Positions 8,616-16,423 of a DNA stretch of 64,000 nucleotides are shown in pieces; the first letter of the stretch is position 1, and the number at the start of each line of letters is the position of its first letter. The position numbers and the translations under genes are program-made. The notes beneath the pieces are model-generated. The model saw only the letters and a program-made list of their open reading frames with translations, was not told where the DNA came from and ran no database searches. This DNA comes from Burkholderia sp. Ax-1719 (GTDB lineage: Bacteria > Pseudomonadota > Gammaproteobacteria > Burkholderiales > Burkholderiaceae): assembly GCF_011753055.1 (NCBI RefSeq), contig NZ_VWWJ01000007.1, forward strand, positions 124,001 through 188,000, written 5' to 3'.

Positions 8616-10017
8616 TGGCGTCTCCCGGGCCGCGCGGCGACGCGCGTTCGGCGCGGCGCATCAGGCGGCGTGCGGCGTCGGCGTCGCCCTGTACTTCGAG
8701 CAACGCGGCCAGATGCGTGAGCGCCTCGTAATGGCCGGGCTCCAGATAGAGCGTCTTGCGATAGTGGCCGAGCGCGAGCGCGGCTTCGCCCTGCGCGTCG
8801 GCGATCAGACCGAGCAGATACCACGCTTCGGCGTCGTCGGGCGCGGCCTGGGCATGCTGCGCGGCAGCGTGCGCGGCGGCGTCGAGCGAACCGGCATCGG
8901 CCAGACGGCGGGCTTCGGCAAGCGTCGGGATGTTTGGCGTGGCTTTCGGGGCCGTGGAGGCGGGCATGGCGAACGGCATCGGTGCGCGCGGCACGGCCGT
9001 CTTGACCGTCGTCTTGGCGGCAGTCGTTACGGGCAGCGCAGCGGCGCGCGCAGCCGGCACACCATGCAGCGGTCTGAGCGATGCGTGCGGCGATGCGTGC
9101 GATGGCAGATTCGTCGTCGCGGCAAACGCCGCCGCGTCGTGACCAGGCCGCACGCCATTCGCCGACCACGCCAGCCGATCCGCGGCCTGGGCAGCCAGCG
9201 CGCCCTCGCCGCCGGTCCAGCGAAACCCGAACGCCAGCGGAATCTGCGCCGAGGCGAATTCATGGCGCATCATCAAACCCGTTTCCGCCGGGCCGACAAA
9301 GATCATCCCGCCATCGGCGAGACGCGCGCGCAGCAGACCGATTGCACGGTCCTGGGCCTGGCGGTCGAAATAAATCAGCACGTTGCGGCAGAAAATAAAG
9401 TCGTAGCGCACGGGATGCGCGGCCAGCCACTCGAACAGATTGGCGCGCTCGAAATGCACCGCGCGGCGCACCGCATCGGCCAGTTGCCAGCCTTGCGGCG
9501 GCGCGTGGAAGTAGCGCTCGCGAAACTGCAGCGCGTCGCCGCGAAACGCATTGCGGCCATACACGCCGCGCGCGGCCGCCTCAATCGAAGCCGAGCTGAT
9601 GTCGATGGCGTCGATGCCGAACTGCTCGTGCGTGAACCCCGCGTCCATCAACGCCATCGCCGCCGAGTACGGCTCCTCACCCGTCGAGCACGGCGCGCTC
9701 AACACCCGCAGCACTTCGCCGGGATGCGTCACGAGCCGTTCCATGCCACCGCGCGCGAGCGCCGCGAAGGCTTCGCGTTCGCGGAAAAACCAGGTTTCCG
9801 GCACGACGAGCGTGTCGATCAGCGCCTGGCGTTCGGCGGCGGTGGTCGTCAGCACGGTCCAGTAGGCATCGTGCGCGGCATCGGCGTGCGGGGTGTCTTC
9901 GGCGGCTGTTGCAGCAGCGCGCGCGGCGACGGCGCGTGCGAGCGCCTGCGCGCCGAGCGATTCGGCGTCGATGCCGGTTTCCTCCAGCAGCCAGTTCGCG
10001 AAGCGCGCAAGACTCAT
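8608..10017 (-). CDS. wspC: WspC, CheR-type receptor methyltransferase with TPR tail
   Basis: This 469-residue protein methylates glutamates of WspA using S-adenosylmethionine and opposes WspF. The CheR catalytic domain spans about residues 20-270, with the SAM-binding motif LRVLSAPCSTGEEPYSAAM, then DFIFCRNVLIYFD. A Pro/Ala/Thr-rich linker follows, and a C-terminal TPR region of about 100 residues (AWYLLGLIADAQGEAALALG, HYEALTHLAALLEVQGDADA). Fused TPRs are typical of WspC and act in targeting because WspA lacks the C-terminal pentapeptide tether. It overlaps wspB by 4 nt (ATGA). Confidence 0.94.
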   Translation of the reverse strand: MSLARFANWLLEETGIDAESLGAQALARAVAARAAATAAEDTPHADAAHDAYWTVLTTTAAERQALIDTLVVPETWFFREREAFAALARGGMERLVTHPGEVLRVLSAPCSTGEEPYSAAMALMDAGFTHEQFGIDAIDISSASIEAAARGVYGRNAFRGDALQFRERYFHAPPQGWQLADAVRRAVHFERANLFEWLAAHPVRYDFIFCRNVLIYFDRQAQDRAIGLLRARLADGGMIFVGPAETGLMMRHEFASAQIPLAFGFRWTGGEGALAAQAADRLAWSANGVRPGHDAAAFAATTNLPSHASPHASLRPLHGVPAARAAALPVTTAAKTTVKTAVPRAPMPFAMPASTAPKATPNIPTLAEARRLADAGSLDAAAHAAAQHAQAAPDDAEAWYLLGLIADAQGEAALALGHYRKTLYLEPGHYEALTHLAALLEVQGDADAARRLMRRAERASPRGPGDANA

Positions 10018-10565
10018 GGCGCGCGCTCCGTCGGCGCAGCGTGGGTGACGGACTGTGTAGCAGCGTCGTCAGCGCCCTGCCAGGTCGGCGGATCGGGGAA
10101 CAGCAACGCGCGCACGCGGGCGTCGAGCAGTTGATCGACCTTCACCCATTGCACGAAGCCGTGTGTGTCGCGCGCGACCGGGCCGAGCCAGCGCGCCTCG
10201 GGCGTGGCGATACCGCCTTCGGCAAAATCGCCGGGCGCGAAACTCTGGGTGCGCGTCGCGCATTCGAGCAGCAATGCGAGGCGGCGCGGCTTCAGCGTGC
10301 GGGGATCGGCGCGGTCGTTCACCAGCACGAGGCGCGTGGACATCAGTGCATGCGCGGGGCGGCCAAGCGCAAGTTGCGCCATATCGACCACCGGCACTGG
10401 CGCGCCGTCATGATCGATCACGCCCGCGATGAACGGCGGCGTGCCCGCGAACGCGCGCACCGGCTGCAAGGGCAGCACGCGCACGATTTCGCGCGCATCG
10501 AGCGCGTAGCGTTCGCCGTCCAGCTCGAAGACGAGAAAAAGCATCGCCGCTCCGTTCAGGGACAA
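10014..10565 (-). CDS. wspB: WspB, CheW-like coupling protein
   Basis: This is a 183-residue single-domain CheW protein that links WspA to WspE. The fold is visible as FLVFELDGERYALDAREIVR at the N-terminus, then FIAGVIDHDGAPVPVVDMAQ and a late strand around FVQWVKVDQLLDARVRALLF. It lies 34 nt downstream of wspA and overlaps wspC by 4 nt. Two different CheW proteins in one array (WspB and WspD) are the rule for Wsp systems. Function follows from position and fold. Confidence 0.92.
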   Translation of the reverse strand: MSLNGAAMLFLVFELDGERYALDAREIVRVLPLQPVRAFAGTPPFIAGVIDHDGAPVPVVDMAQLALGRPAHALMSTRLVLVNDRADPRTLKPRRLALLLECATRTQSFAPGDFAEGGIATPEARWLGPVARDTHGFVQWVKVDQLLDARVRALLFPDPPTWQGADDAATQSVTHAAPTERAP

Positions 10566-10599
10566 GCCGGACTCGATCGGTCCAACGATCGGCCCGACG

Positions 10600-12273
10600 T
10601 CACGCTTCGATCCGGAAACGCGAAACGCCCGTGCGCAGTTCGTTGGCCACGAGCGTCAGATTGTCGATGGCCTGCGACGACTGGCGCAGCGACTCCGCCG
10701 TCTGCTGCGCGGCCTCGGACAGCTGCGTGAGCGCCTGGGTGATCTGCTCGGCGCTGGTGGCCTGGGCCTGCATGCCGTCGTTGACCACCTGGAAGCGCGG
10801 CGCGAGCGTCTGCACCGCGCCGATGATCTGCGAAAGCTGCGCGCCCACCGCCTGGACGTCGTGCATGCCGCGCCGCACTTCCTCGGCGAATTTGTCCATG
10901 CCCATCACGCCCGCCGACACCGCCGACTGGATTTCCTTGACGGTCTGCTCGATATCGAAGGTCGCCACGGCGGTCTGATCCGCAAGGCGGCGGATTTCGG
11001 TCGCCACCACGGCAAAGCCGCGACCATACTCGCCAGCCTTTTCCGCTTCGATGGCGGCGTTCAGCGAGAGCAGATTGGTCTGATCGGCCACCTTGGTGAT
11101 GGTCGCCACGACCTGGTTGATGCTGACGGCCTTCTCGTTGAGGATCGCGAGCTTGGCGTTCACCGAACCCGCCGCTTCCATCACACTGCGCATGGTGTCT
11201 TCCATATGCGTGAGGCCGCTCTGGCTGGTCGAAGCCAGTCCCGCCGATTGTTCGGCCACCGTCGCCACTTCGCCCATGGTGCGCACCAGATCGCGCGCGG
11301 TCGCGAAAATCTCACGCGAGGTTGCGCCGATTTCGGTGGTGGTGGCGGCCGTTTCGCTGGCCGTGGCCTGCTGTTCCTTCGACGTGGCGGCCACTTCGGC
11401 CACCGAGGTCGTCACCTGCAGCGAGGACTTCTGCGCCTGGGCCACCAGACTCGCGAGTTCGTCGCTCATGCGGTTGAAGCCGTCTTCCAGCACGCCGAAT
11501 TCGTCGCGGCGGCCCAGTTCGAGACGCTGCGCCAGATTGCCCATGCGCATGGCGTCGTGCACTTCGACGAGGCGCGCCATCGGCCGCGTGATCGCGCGAT
11601 GCAGCGTGTAGCCGGTCGCCAGAGCCGCCAGCAGCACGATGCCGAGCGCGCTCGCCAGCGTGATTTCCGTGCCCGTGACCGAAGTGCGGATGGTTTCGGC
11701 GGAAACGTCGGCCTGCTTGCGGTTTTCCTCGACGAGCGTGTTGGCGGAGGCAACCACCTCGCGCCAGACCGCGTCCAGTTGCACGAAGGCGGCTTGCGCT
11801 TCGCTGCGTTTGGCCGGCAGGTCGTGCACCACCGTCATCAGCTGCGGCAGGAAACGGGCGTAAGCATCGCGAAAGTGTTGATAGCGCGCGCGGTCATCGG
11901 CGCGGTAGACCGACGCCTCGTAGTGAGAGGCGTTCTGCTCCACCTGGCTCAACGCGGCGGGGAGTTGTCCGAGCACGCGCTCAATGCCGGCGGCGTCCGG
12001 CTCGACGAAGGCGGCGCGCTCGACCAGCGTATAGGTCTGGTTCGCGGCGGCGCGCACCGAAGTCGCGTAGAACAGGCCCGGCACGGAATCGTGCGTGAGG
12101 CTCAAGGCTTCGTCGTCGATGGCGCGCAGGCGCTCCCACGAGATCGCGGCCGTCGCCAGCATCAGCACGAACAGCAGGCCGAAGCTAAGGACGATGCGCG
12201 TACCGAGTGTGTAGCGACCCTGGGTCTGACGGGGCAGTCCGGCTGAACCGGTACGGGGCATGGCTGTGCTCAT
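10600..12273 (-). CDS. wspA: WspA, membrane-bound methyl-accepting chemosensor
   Basis: This 557-residue receptor heads the operon and senses surface contact or envelope perturbation in characterised Wsp systems. Membrane segments are near residues 26-45 (TRIVLSFGLLFVLMLATAAI) and 205-225 (LASALGIVLLAALATGYTLH), with a four-helix periplasmic domain between them. A HAMP domain (ITRPMARLVEVHDAMRMGNL) and a long cytoplasmic coiled coil follow. The hairpin tip is DQTNLLSLNAAIEAEKAGEY GRGFAVVATEIRRLAD. There is no terminal CheR-binding pentapeptide; the protein ends SRFRIEA. The ATG at 12273 was taken; a second ATG four codons on is possible. Confidence 0.95.
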   Translation of the reverse strand: MSTAMPRTGSAGLPRQTQGRYTLGTRIVLSFGLLFVLMLATAAISWERLRAIDDEALSLTHDSVPGLFYATSVRAAANQTYTLVERAAFVEPDAAGIERVLGQLPAALSQVEQNASHYEASVYRADDRARYQHFRDAYARFLPQLMTVVHDLPAKRSEAQAAFVQLDAVWREVVASANTLVEENRKQADVSAETIRTSVTGTEITLASALGIVLLAALATGYTLHRAITRPMARLVEVHDAMRMGNLAQRLELGRRDEFGVLEDGFNRMSDELASLVAQAQKSSLQVTTSVAEVAATSKEQQATASETAATTTEIGATSREIFATARDLVRTMGEVATVAEQSAGLASTSQSGLTHMEDTMRSVMEAAGSVNAKLAILNEKAVSINQVVATITKVADQTNLLSLNAAIEAEKAGEYGRGFAVVATEIRRLADQTAVATFDIEQTVKEIQSAVSAGVMGMDKFAEEVRRGMHDVQAVGAQLSQIIGAVQTLAPRFQVVNDGMQAQATSAEQITQALTQLSEAAQQTAESLRQSSQAIDNLTLVANELRTGVSRFRIEA

Positions 12274-12546
12274 TACGCGTGGGCTTATCCGGTTGGCGTG
12301 AACCGGCGCCGGGCGCGCGCAACGAATTCAGACCGTACAAACTCGGCGAAAGGATTGCGGGCGGGCGCACGGCGCGGGCAAGGCCCGCGCATGCGGGCTT
12401 CCGGGCCGTAGTGTAATGCGTTTGCGCACTTTTATGGGATGAGGGAAGTCGGGGATGTGGTTGCCGCGCCGCGTGCCGATAACCCGGCGCGGCGGCGCTC
12501 TGCCCTTATCGTCTCAATCTTGACGGGGATTTTCGGGACAAATCCG

Positions 12547-13221
12547 TCAGGCCGACTTGCGCACGAAGCGCGTCACGGCGTCCACCACCATCTCGCGATG
12601 ACGCGCACGCAGACGCGGATGCGAGGGATCGCGCCCGAACGCCGCGCCGAAGGTGTGGCGGTTGCCCACGCGATGGAAACACATCGAGCTGATCAGCAAA
12701 TGCAGGTCGATGGGATCGATGTCTTCGCGGAACACACCGGCGCTCACGCCGCGCGCAAGCAGATCTTCGATGGTGCGGATCACGCTGGCGTTGCGGGTGC
12801 GGAACGTCTTGAGGCGCTCGATGTATTTCGCGCCGTGGATGTTCTCGATGGTCACGAGGCGCACGAAGTCGCGATGGCGGTCGTGATAGTCGAAGGTGAA
12901 TTCGACAAGACGTTGCAGCCCTTCGTCCGGACCGAGTTCGTCGATATGCAGGTCCTGCTCCAGCGCGCGGATGTCGCCGTAGACCTTGTCGAGCACCGCT
13001 TCGTACAGCCCTTCCTTGCTGCCGAAGTAGTAATACAGCATGCGCTTGGTGGTGTTGGTGCGCTCGGCGATCGCGTCGACGCGCGCGCCTGCGAGGCCCA
13101 TCGCCGAAAACTCGGCGGTCGCCACGTCGAGGATATTGCGTTTGGTCTGCTCGGGATCGTACTTGCGCCGGCTTTCGGATTGAGCGTCGTTACGTTCGGC
13201 CGAAGCCGCCGGTCTTGCCAT
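12547..13221 (-). CDS. TetR/AcrR family regulator of the quinate/shikimate locus
   Basis: This 224-residue regulator has an N-terminal TetR helix-turn-helix at about residues 20-65 (KRNILDVATAEFSAMGLAGA, then RVDAIAERTNTTKRMLYYYF) and a variable ligand-binding C-terminus. The ATG at 13221 starts MARPAASAERND; the frame is open further upstream but the family N-terminus fits this start. It lies 122 nt downstream of the MFS gene on the same strand and so may be the last gene of the aroQ-aroE-MFS operon. The palindrome at 16290-16303 is its likely operator. The likely ligand is a quinate-pathway compound such as protocatechuate or dehydroshikimate; this is inference. Confidence 0.85.
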   Translation of the reverse strand: MARPAASAERNDAQSESRRKYDPEQTKRNILDVATAEFSAMGLAGARVDAIAERTNTTKRMLYYYFGSKEGLYEAVLDKVYGDIRALEQDLHIDELGPDEGLQRLVEFTFDYHDRHRDFVRLVTIENIHGAKYIERLKTFRTRNASVIRTIEDLLARGVSAGVFREDIDPIDLHLLISSMCFHRVGNRHTFGAAFGRDPSHPRLRARHREMVVDAVTRFVRKSA

Positions 13222-13343
13222 AATTATTGTGTGGACCGCGAGTAAGGAAGGGATGCGGCTGATTCTAGCATGGCCCTTGCCGGGCCTTACCAGGCTGGGC
13301 GGGCCGCTCGTCCGGGGCAGCCCGCCCATGCGTCAGGTTCGAA

Positions 13344-14714
13344 TCAAAGCTCGATGCGCTTGATGTCGCCCACGATGAAGATATAAGACGCCGCGCCGAT
13401 CAGCGCGATCGTACCGATGAAGGCCAGCGCCCAGACGAACGAACCCGTTGCGCCCACGATCATGCCCACCACCAGCGGCGTGATGATGCCCGCGAGGTTG
13501 GCGGCCAGGTTGAAGATGCCGCCCGTGAGACCCAGCATCCCGGCCGGCGCGATATCCGACACCAGCGTCCAGCCCAGCGCGGCCATGCCCTGGGCGAAGA
13601 AGGCCACCGAAAGAATCACGATCACGGCCACATTGCTTTCGACGAAGTTGGCCAGGATGATGCTCGACGCCAGCAGCAGACCGGCGATGATCGGCAGCTT
13701 GCGGGCCACGTTGGCCGACACGCCACGGCGCAGCATCCAGTCCGAGAACGTGCCGCCGAACATCACGCCAATCGACGCGGCAATGAACGGCATGATCGCG
13801 AAGAAGCCGATCTTGAGCCACGCCATGTGACGCTCGGTGGCCAGATAAGTCGGGAACCACGTGAGGAAGAACACGAGCGTCGAGTTGCCGGCGAACTGGC
13901 CAAGACAGATGCCCGCGAGCTGGCGCTTGCGCAGCAGCTTGCCGGCCATGCGCCAGTCGAAGCCGCCCTTCGCCTTGCCTTGCGCGCCTTCCTGCTGCGC
14001 CGCTTCGACCTTGCGCTCATGCTTCGCCAGGCCGCCGCCTGCCTCAATATAGTCGAGTTCCGCGCGGTTGGCCGCCGGGTGATCGTGCGGTTCGCGATAG
14101 AACGCCCACCAGATGAAGCCAAACGCGATGCCCACGCCACCCACCACGTAAAACAGCGAGCGCCAGCCATACGCGCCCATCAGCGCGAACAGGAACGGGC
14201 TGAAGAACGCCAGGCCGATGTACTCGCCCACCGTATAAGTGCCGGTGGCGAAGGCGCGTTCATGCTGCGGAAACCAGGTCGCCACCACGCGGCTATTGGT
14301 CGGAAAGCACGGCGATTCAGCCGCGCCCAGCCCCAGACGGCAGGCGAACAGCGCCCCCACGCTGCCGATGAAACCCTGCACCAGCGTGCAGAGCGACCAG
14401 AGCGTCATCGAAAGAAAATAGGTGACCTTGCTGCCGAAGCGGTCGAGAAACACGCCGCCCGGGATCTGCGCGACCACATAGCTCCACGAAAACGCCGAGA
14501 ACACCAGCCCCATCAGCGCGGCATTGATGCCCAGTTCCTTGGTCAGCTGCGGCGCGGCGATGCCGAGCACCGTGCGGTCCAGGTAATTGATCATCGTGCC
14601 GACCGCAAGCAAACCCAGGATGCGGTAGCGCGCTTTCGTGCGGCGCAGCGCGCCCTGTGCGGGTGCGGCAGCGACGCCAGGCGCGTCGCGCCCCGTGGAT
14701 ACGGGTGGTGCCAT
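13344..14714 (-). CDS. MFS transporter, probable quinate/shikimate uptake
   Basis: This 456-residue major facilitator is of the anion:cation symporter (ACS/tartrate-type) group with 12 predicted membrane helices. Diagnostic segments are RYRILGLLAVGTMINYLDRT at the first helix, VFLDRFGSK in the 2-3 loop, and a long charged central loop (KHERKVEAAQQEGAQGKAKG) between the two six-helix halves. It imports an organic acid with protons. It lies 61 nt after the quinate/shikimate dehydrogenase gene on the same strand, which points to quinate, shikimate or protocatechuate as substrate. Confidence 0.88.
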   Translation of the reverse strand: MAPPVSTGRDAPGVAAAPAQGALRRTKARYRILGLLAVGTMINYLDRTVLGIAAPQLTKELGINAALMGLVFSAFSWSYVVAQIPGGVFLDRFGSKVTYFLSMTLWSLCTLVQGFIGSVGALFACRLGLGAAESPCFPTNSRVVATWFPQHERAFATGTYTVGEYIGLAFFSPFLFALMGAYGWRSLFYVVGGVGIAFGFIWWAFYREPHDHPAANRAELDYIEAGGGLAKHERKVEAAQQEGAQGKAKGGFDWRMAGKLLRKRQLAGICLGQFAGNSTLVFFLTWFPTYLATERHMAWLKIGFFAIMPFIAASIGVMFGGTFSDWMLRRGVSANVARKLPIIAGLLLASSIILANFVESNVAVIVILSVAFFAQGMAALGWTLVSDIAPAGMLGLTGGIFNLAANLAGIITPLVVGMIVGATGSFVWALAFIGTIALIGAASYIFIVGDIKRIEL

Positions 14715-14775
14715 TTCTGTCTCCTGATCCTAGTGCCCTTGGAAGGCTCGTTGTGGTCTTTGTGTTGTTGCTGTT

Positions 14776-15666
14776 TTAGCCAGCGTCTTGCGCCAGCATG
14801 GCTTGCAGATGCGCGTACATGCGTTCCGCATCGGGCTCCATGCCAGTGAACAGCCGGAATGCGTCCACTGCCTGGTACACCGCCATGCCGCCGCCGCTGA
14901 GCGTGCGGCAGCCGCGCGCCTCGGCGGCTTCGAGCAGCGCTGTGCGGATCGGGAAATAGACGATGTCTGCGACCCACAAACCCGCGTGCAGATACTCGGC
15001 GGGCAGCGGCAGGCCGGGCAGCTTGGCCATGCCTGTAGGCGTGCAGTGAATCAGGCCAGTGGCGCTGGCGAGCGTCGTTTCGAGCGTGGCGCTCGTGCCC
15101 GCATTCACGCGCGCCGACGGGAAACGCGCCTGCAATTCTGCCGCCAGCGTCGCGGCGCGATCCGCATCGACATCGAACAGCGTGAGCAGGCGTGCGCCCA
15201 TCTGCAAGGCTGCGTGCGCGACCGCCGCGCCCGCGCCACCCGCGCCCAGCTGCACGACCGCTTCGAGCGAGACGTCCGGCAAGCCGCGCCTGAACGCGGT
15301 CGCAAAACCCGACCAGTCGGTGTTATGGCCAATACGCTTGCCGTCGCGGAACAGCACCGTGTTCACCGCGCCCAGTGCGCGCGCGTCGTCGGAGAGTTCG
15401 TCCAGCAGCGGAATCACCGCCTGCTTGCACGGATACGTGATGTTCAGGCCGTCGAAGCCCGCGCGCTGCGCCGCGAGCAGCAGTTCCGGCAGATTGTCGA
15501 TCGTGAGGCCAAGCGGATCGAGATCGAGACGGCGATACACATAGTTGTAGCCCAGTTCGCGGCCTTCTTTCTCATGCATCGCAGGCGTGAGCGAACCGCC
15601 GATGCCCTTGCCGATCAGCCCGCACAGGAACGAGCGCGGCTTCAGCGGATTGTTCTGTTCGCTCAT
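14776..15666 (-). CDS. Quinate/shikimate dehydrogenase
   Basis: This 296-residue enzyme of the AroE/YdiB family oxidises shikimate to 3-dehydroshikimate and probably quinate to 3-dehydroquinate. Substrate-binding and catalytic motifs are IGKGIGGSLTPAMHEKEG, NITYPCKQ (catalytic Lys) and GHNTDWSGF (catalytic Asp). The Rossmann motif is LGAGGAGAAVAHA, followed by an acidic residue in LFDVDADRA, which favours NAD+ over NADP+. This pattern and the context with aroQ and quiC suit a catabolic enzyme rather than the biosynthetic AroE, which is expected elsewhere. Its ATG overlaps the aroQ stop by 4 nt. Confidence 0.9.
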   Translation of the reverse strand: MSEQNNPLKPRSFLCGLIGKGIGGSLTPAMHEKEGRELGYNYVYRRLDLDPLGLTIDNLPELLLAAQRAGFDGLNITYPCKQAVIPLLDELSDDARALGAVNTVLFRDGKRIGHNTDWSGFATAFRRGLPDVSLEAVVQLGAGGAGAAVAHAALQMGARLLTLFDVDADRAATLAAELQARFPSARVNAGTSATLETTLASATGLIHCTPTGMAKLPGLPLPAEYLHAGLWVADIVYFPIRTALLEAAEARGCRTLSGGGMAVYQAVDAFRLFTGMEPDAERMYAHLQAMLAQDAG

Positions 15667-16136
15667 TGCGCCCCCTTCTTTGCCGATGCGGCTTGTGCCG
15701 CGAGCAGCGTTGCCATGCGTTCGAGCGCCAGCACATACCCTTGCGTGCCGCAGCCCACGATGATTCCCGAAGCCACCGCCGAAACAAACGAGTGGTGCCG
15801 GAACGCCTCGCGCTGATGCACGTTGGAAATATGCACCTCGATCACCGGTTTGGCGACGGCCGAAAGCGCATCCGCCAGTGCGACCGATGTATGCGTGTAA
15901 GCAGCAGGATTGATGACGATGCCGTCGATTTGCGTGCGCGTTTCGTGCAGCCAGTCGATCAGCTGATGCTCGGCGTTCGACTGACGAAAGTCGATCGAAA
16001 GATTGAGGCGTTCGCCCGCCTCGCGGCAGCGGTTCGCCACATCGTCGAGCGTTTCAGCCCCATATATCGCGGGTTCCCGCGTTCCCAGCAGATTCAGATT
16101 CGGCCCGTTGAGGACCAGTACCGACGGCAATTGCAT
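15663..16136 (-). CDS. aroQ: Type II 3-dehydroquinate dehydratase
   Basis: This is a 157-residue class II dehydroquinase of the dodecameric flavodoxin-like family. It reversibly dehydrates 3-dehydroquinate to 3-dehydroshikimate. Conserved blocks are VLNGPNLNLLGTREPAIYG with the catalytic tyrosine at residue 25, QSNAEHQLIDWLHE, INPAAYTHTSVALADAL and the catalytic-histidine block EVHISNVHQREAFRHHS. The ATG at 16136 (MQLPSVLVLNGPN) was chosen; the frame extends 28 codons upstream but without family similarity. A short C-terminal tail (AAQAASAKKGAQ) is extra. It is the first gene of the minus-strand arm of the quinate locus. Confidence 0.93.
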   Translation of the reverse strand: MQLPSVLVLNGPNLNLLGTREPAIYGAETLDDVANRCREAGERLNLSIDFRQSNAEHQLIDWLHETRTQIDGIVINPAAYTHTSVALADALSAVAKPVIEVHISNVHQREAFRHHSFVSAVASGIIVGCGTQGYVLALERMATLLAAQAASAKKGAQ

Positions 16137-16289
16137 TACACGCTCCACTACGACGTCTCGAAGGCGCGGTCTTTGCGCTCGATCGTGCTGCATGACTTCA
16201 TGCATGCGGCCGATCGGCACACCCGACGCATGGCCGCCAGTGTGCCGCGCACACGCCTGCCGGTCACCCTGGGGTTTCCCAGAATTTGT

Positions 16290-16303
16290 ACTAACTAGTT
16301 AGT
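16290..16303. promoter_or_regulatory. Perfect 14-bp palindrome, probable TetR operator
   Basis: ACTAACTAGTTAGT is perfectly self-complementary and lies between the divergent aroQ and quiC starts (154 nt and 121 nt away). Its size and symmetry suit a TetR-family dimer. The cognate regulator is probably the TetR gene at 12547-13221. Binding here could control both arms of the locus at once. Confidence 0.65.
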
Positions 16304-16423
16304 TTGGCTATTCTTGCGACACTCCTGCGGCGCGGGCCGTCCCCGGACCGGATCGCGGGTTCTATGCTTAACGTTATTGCCGCTGTATTGCCACCGCTGT
16401 ATCGCCACAAAAGCTGCCACGCC

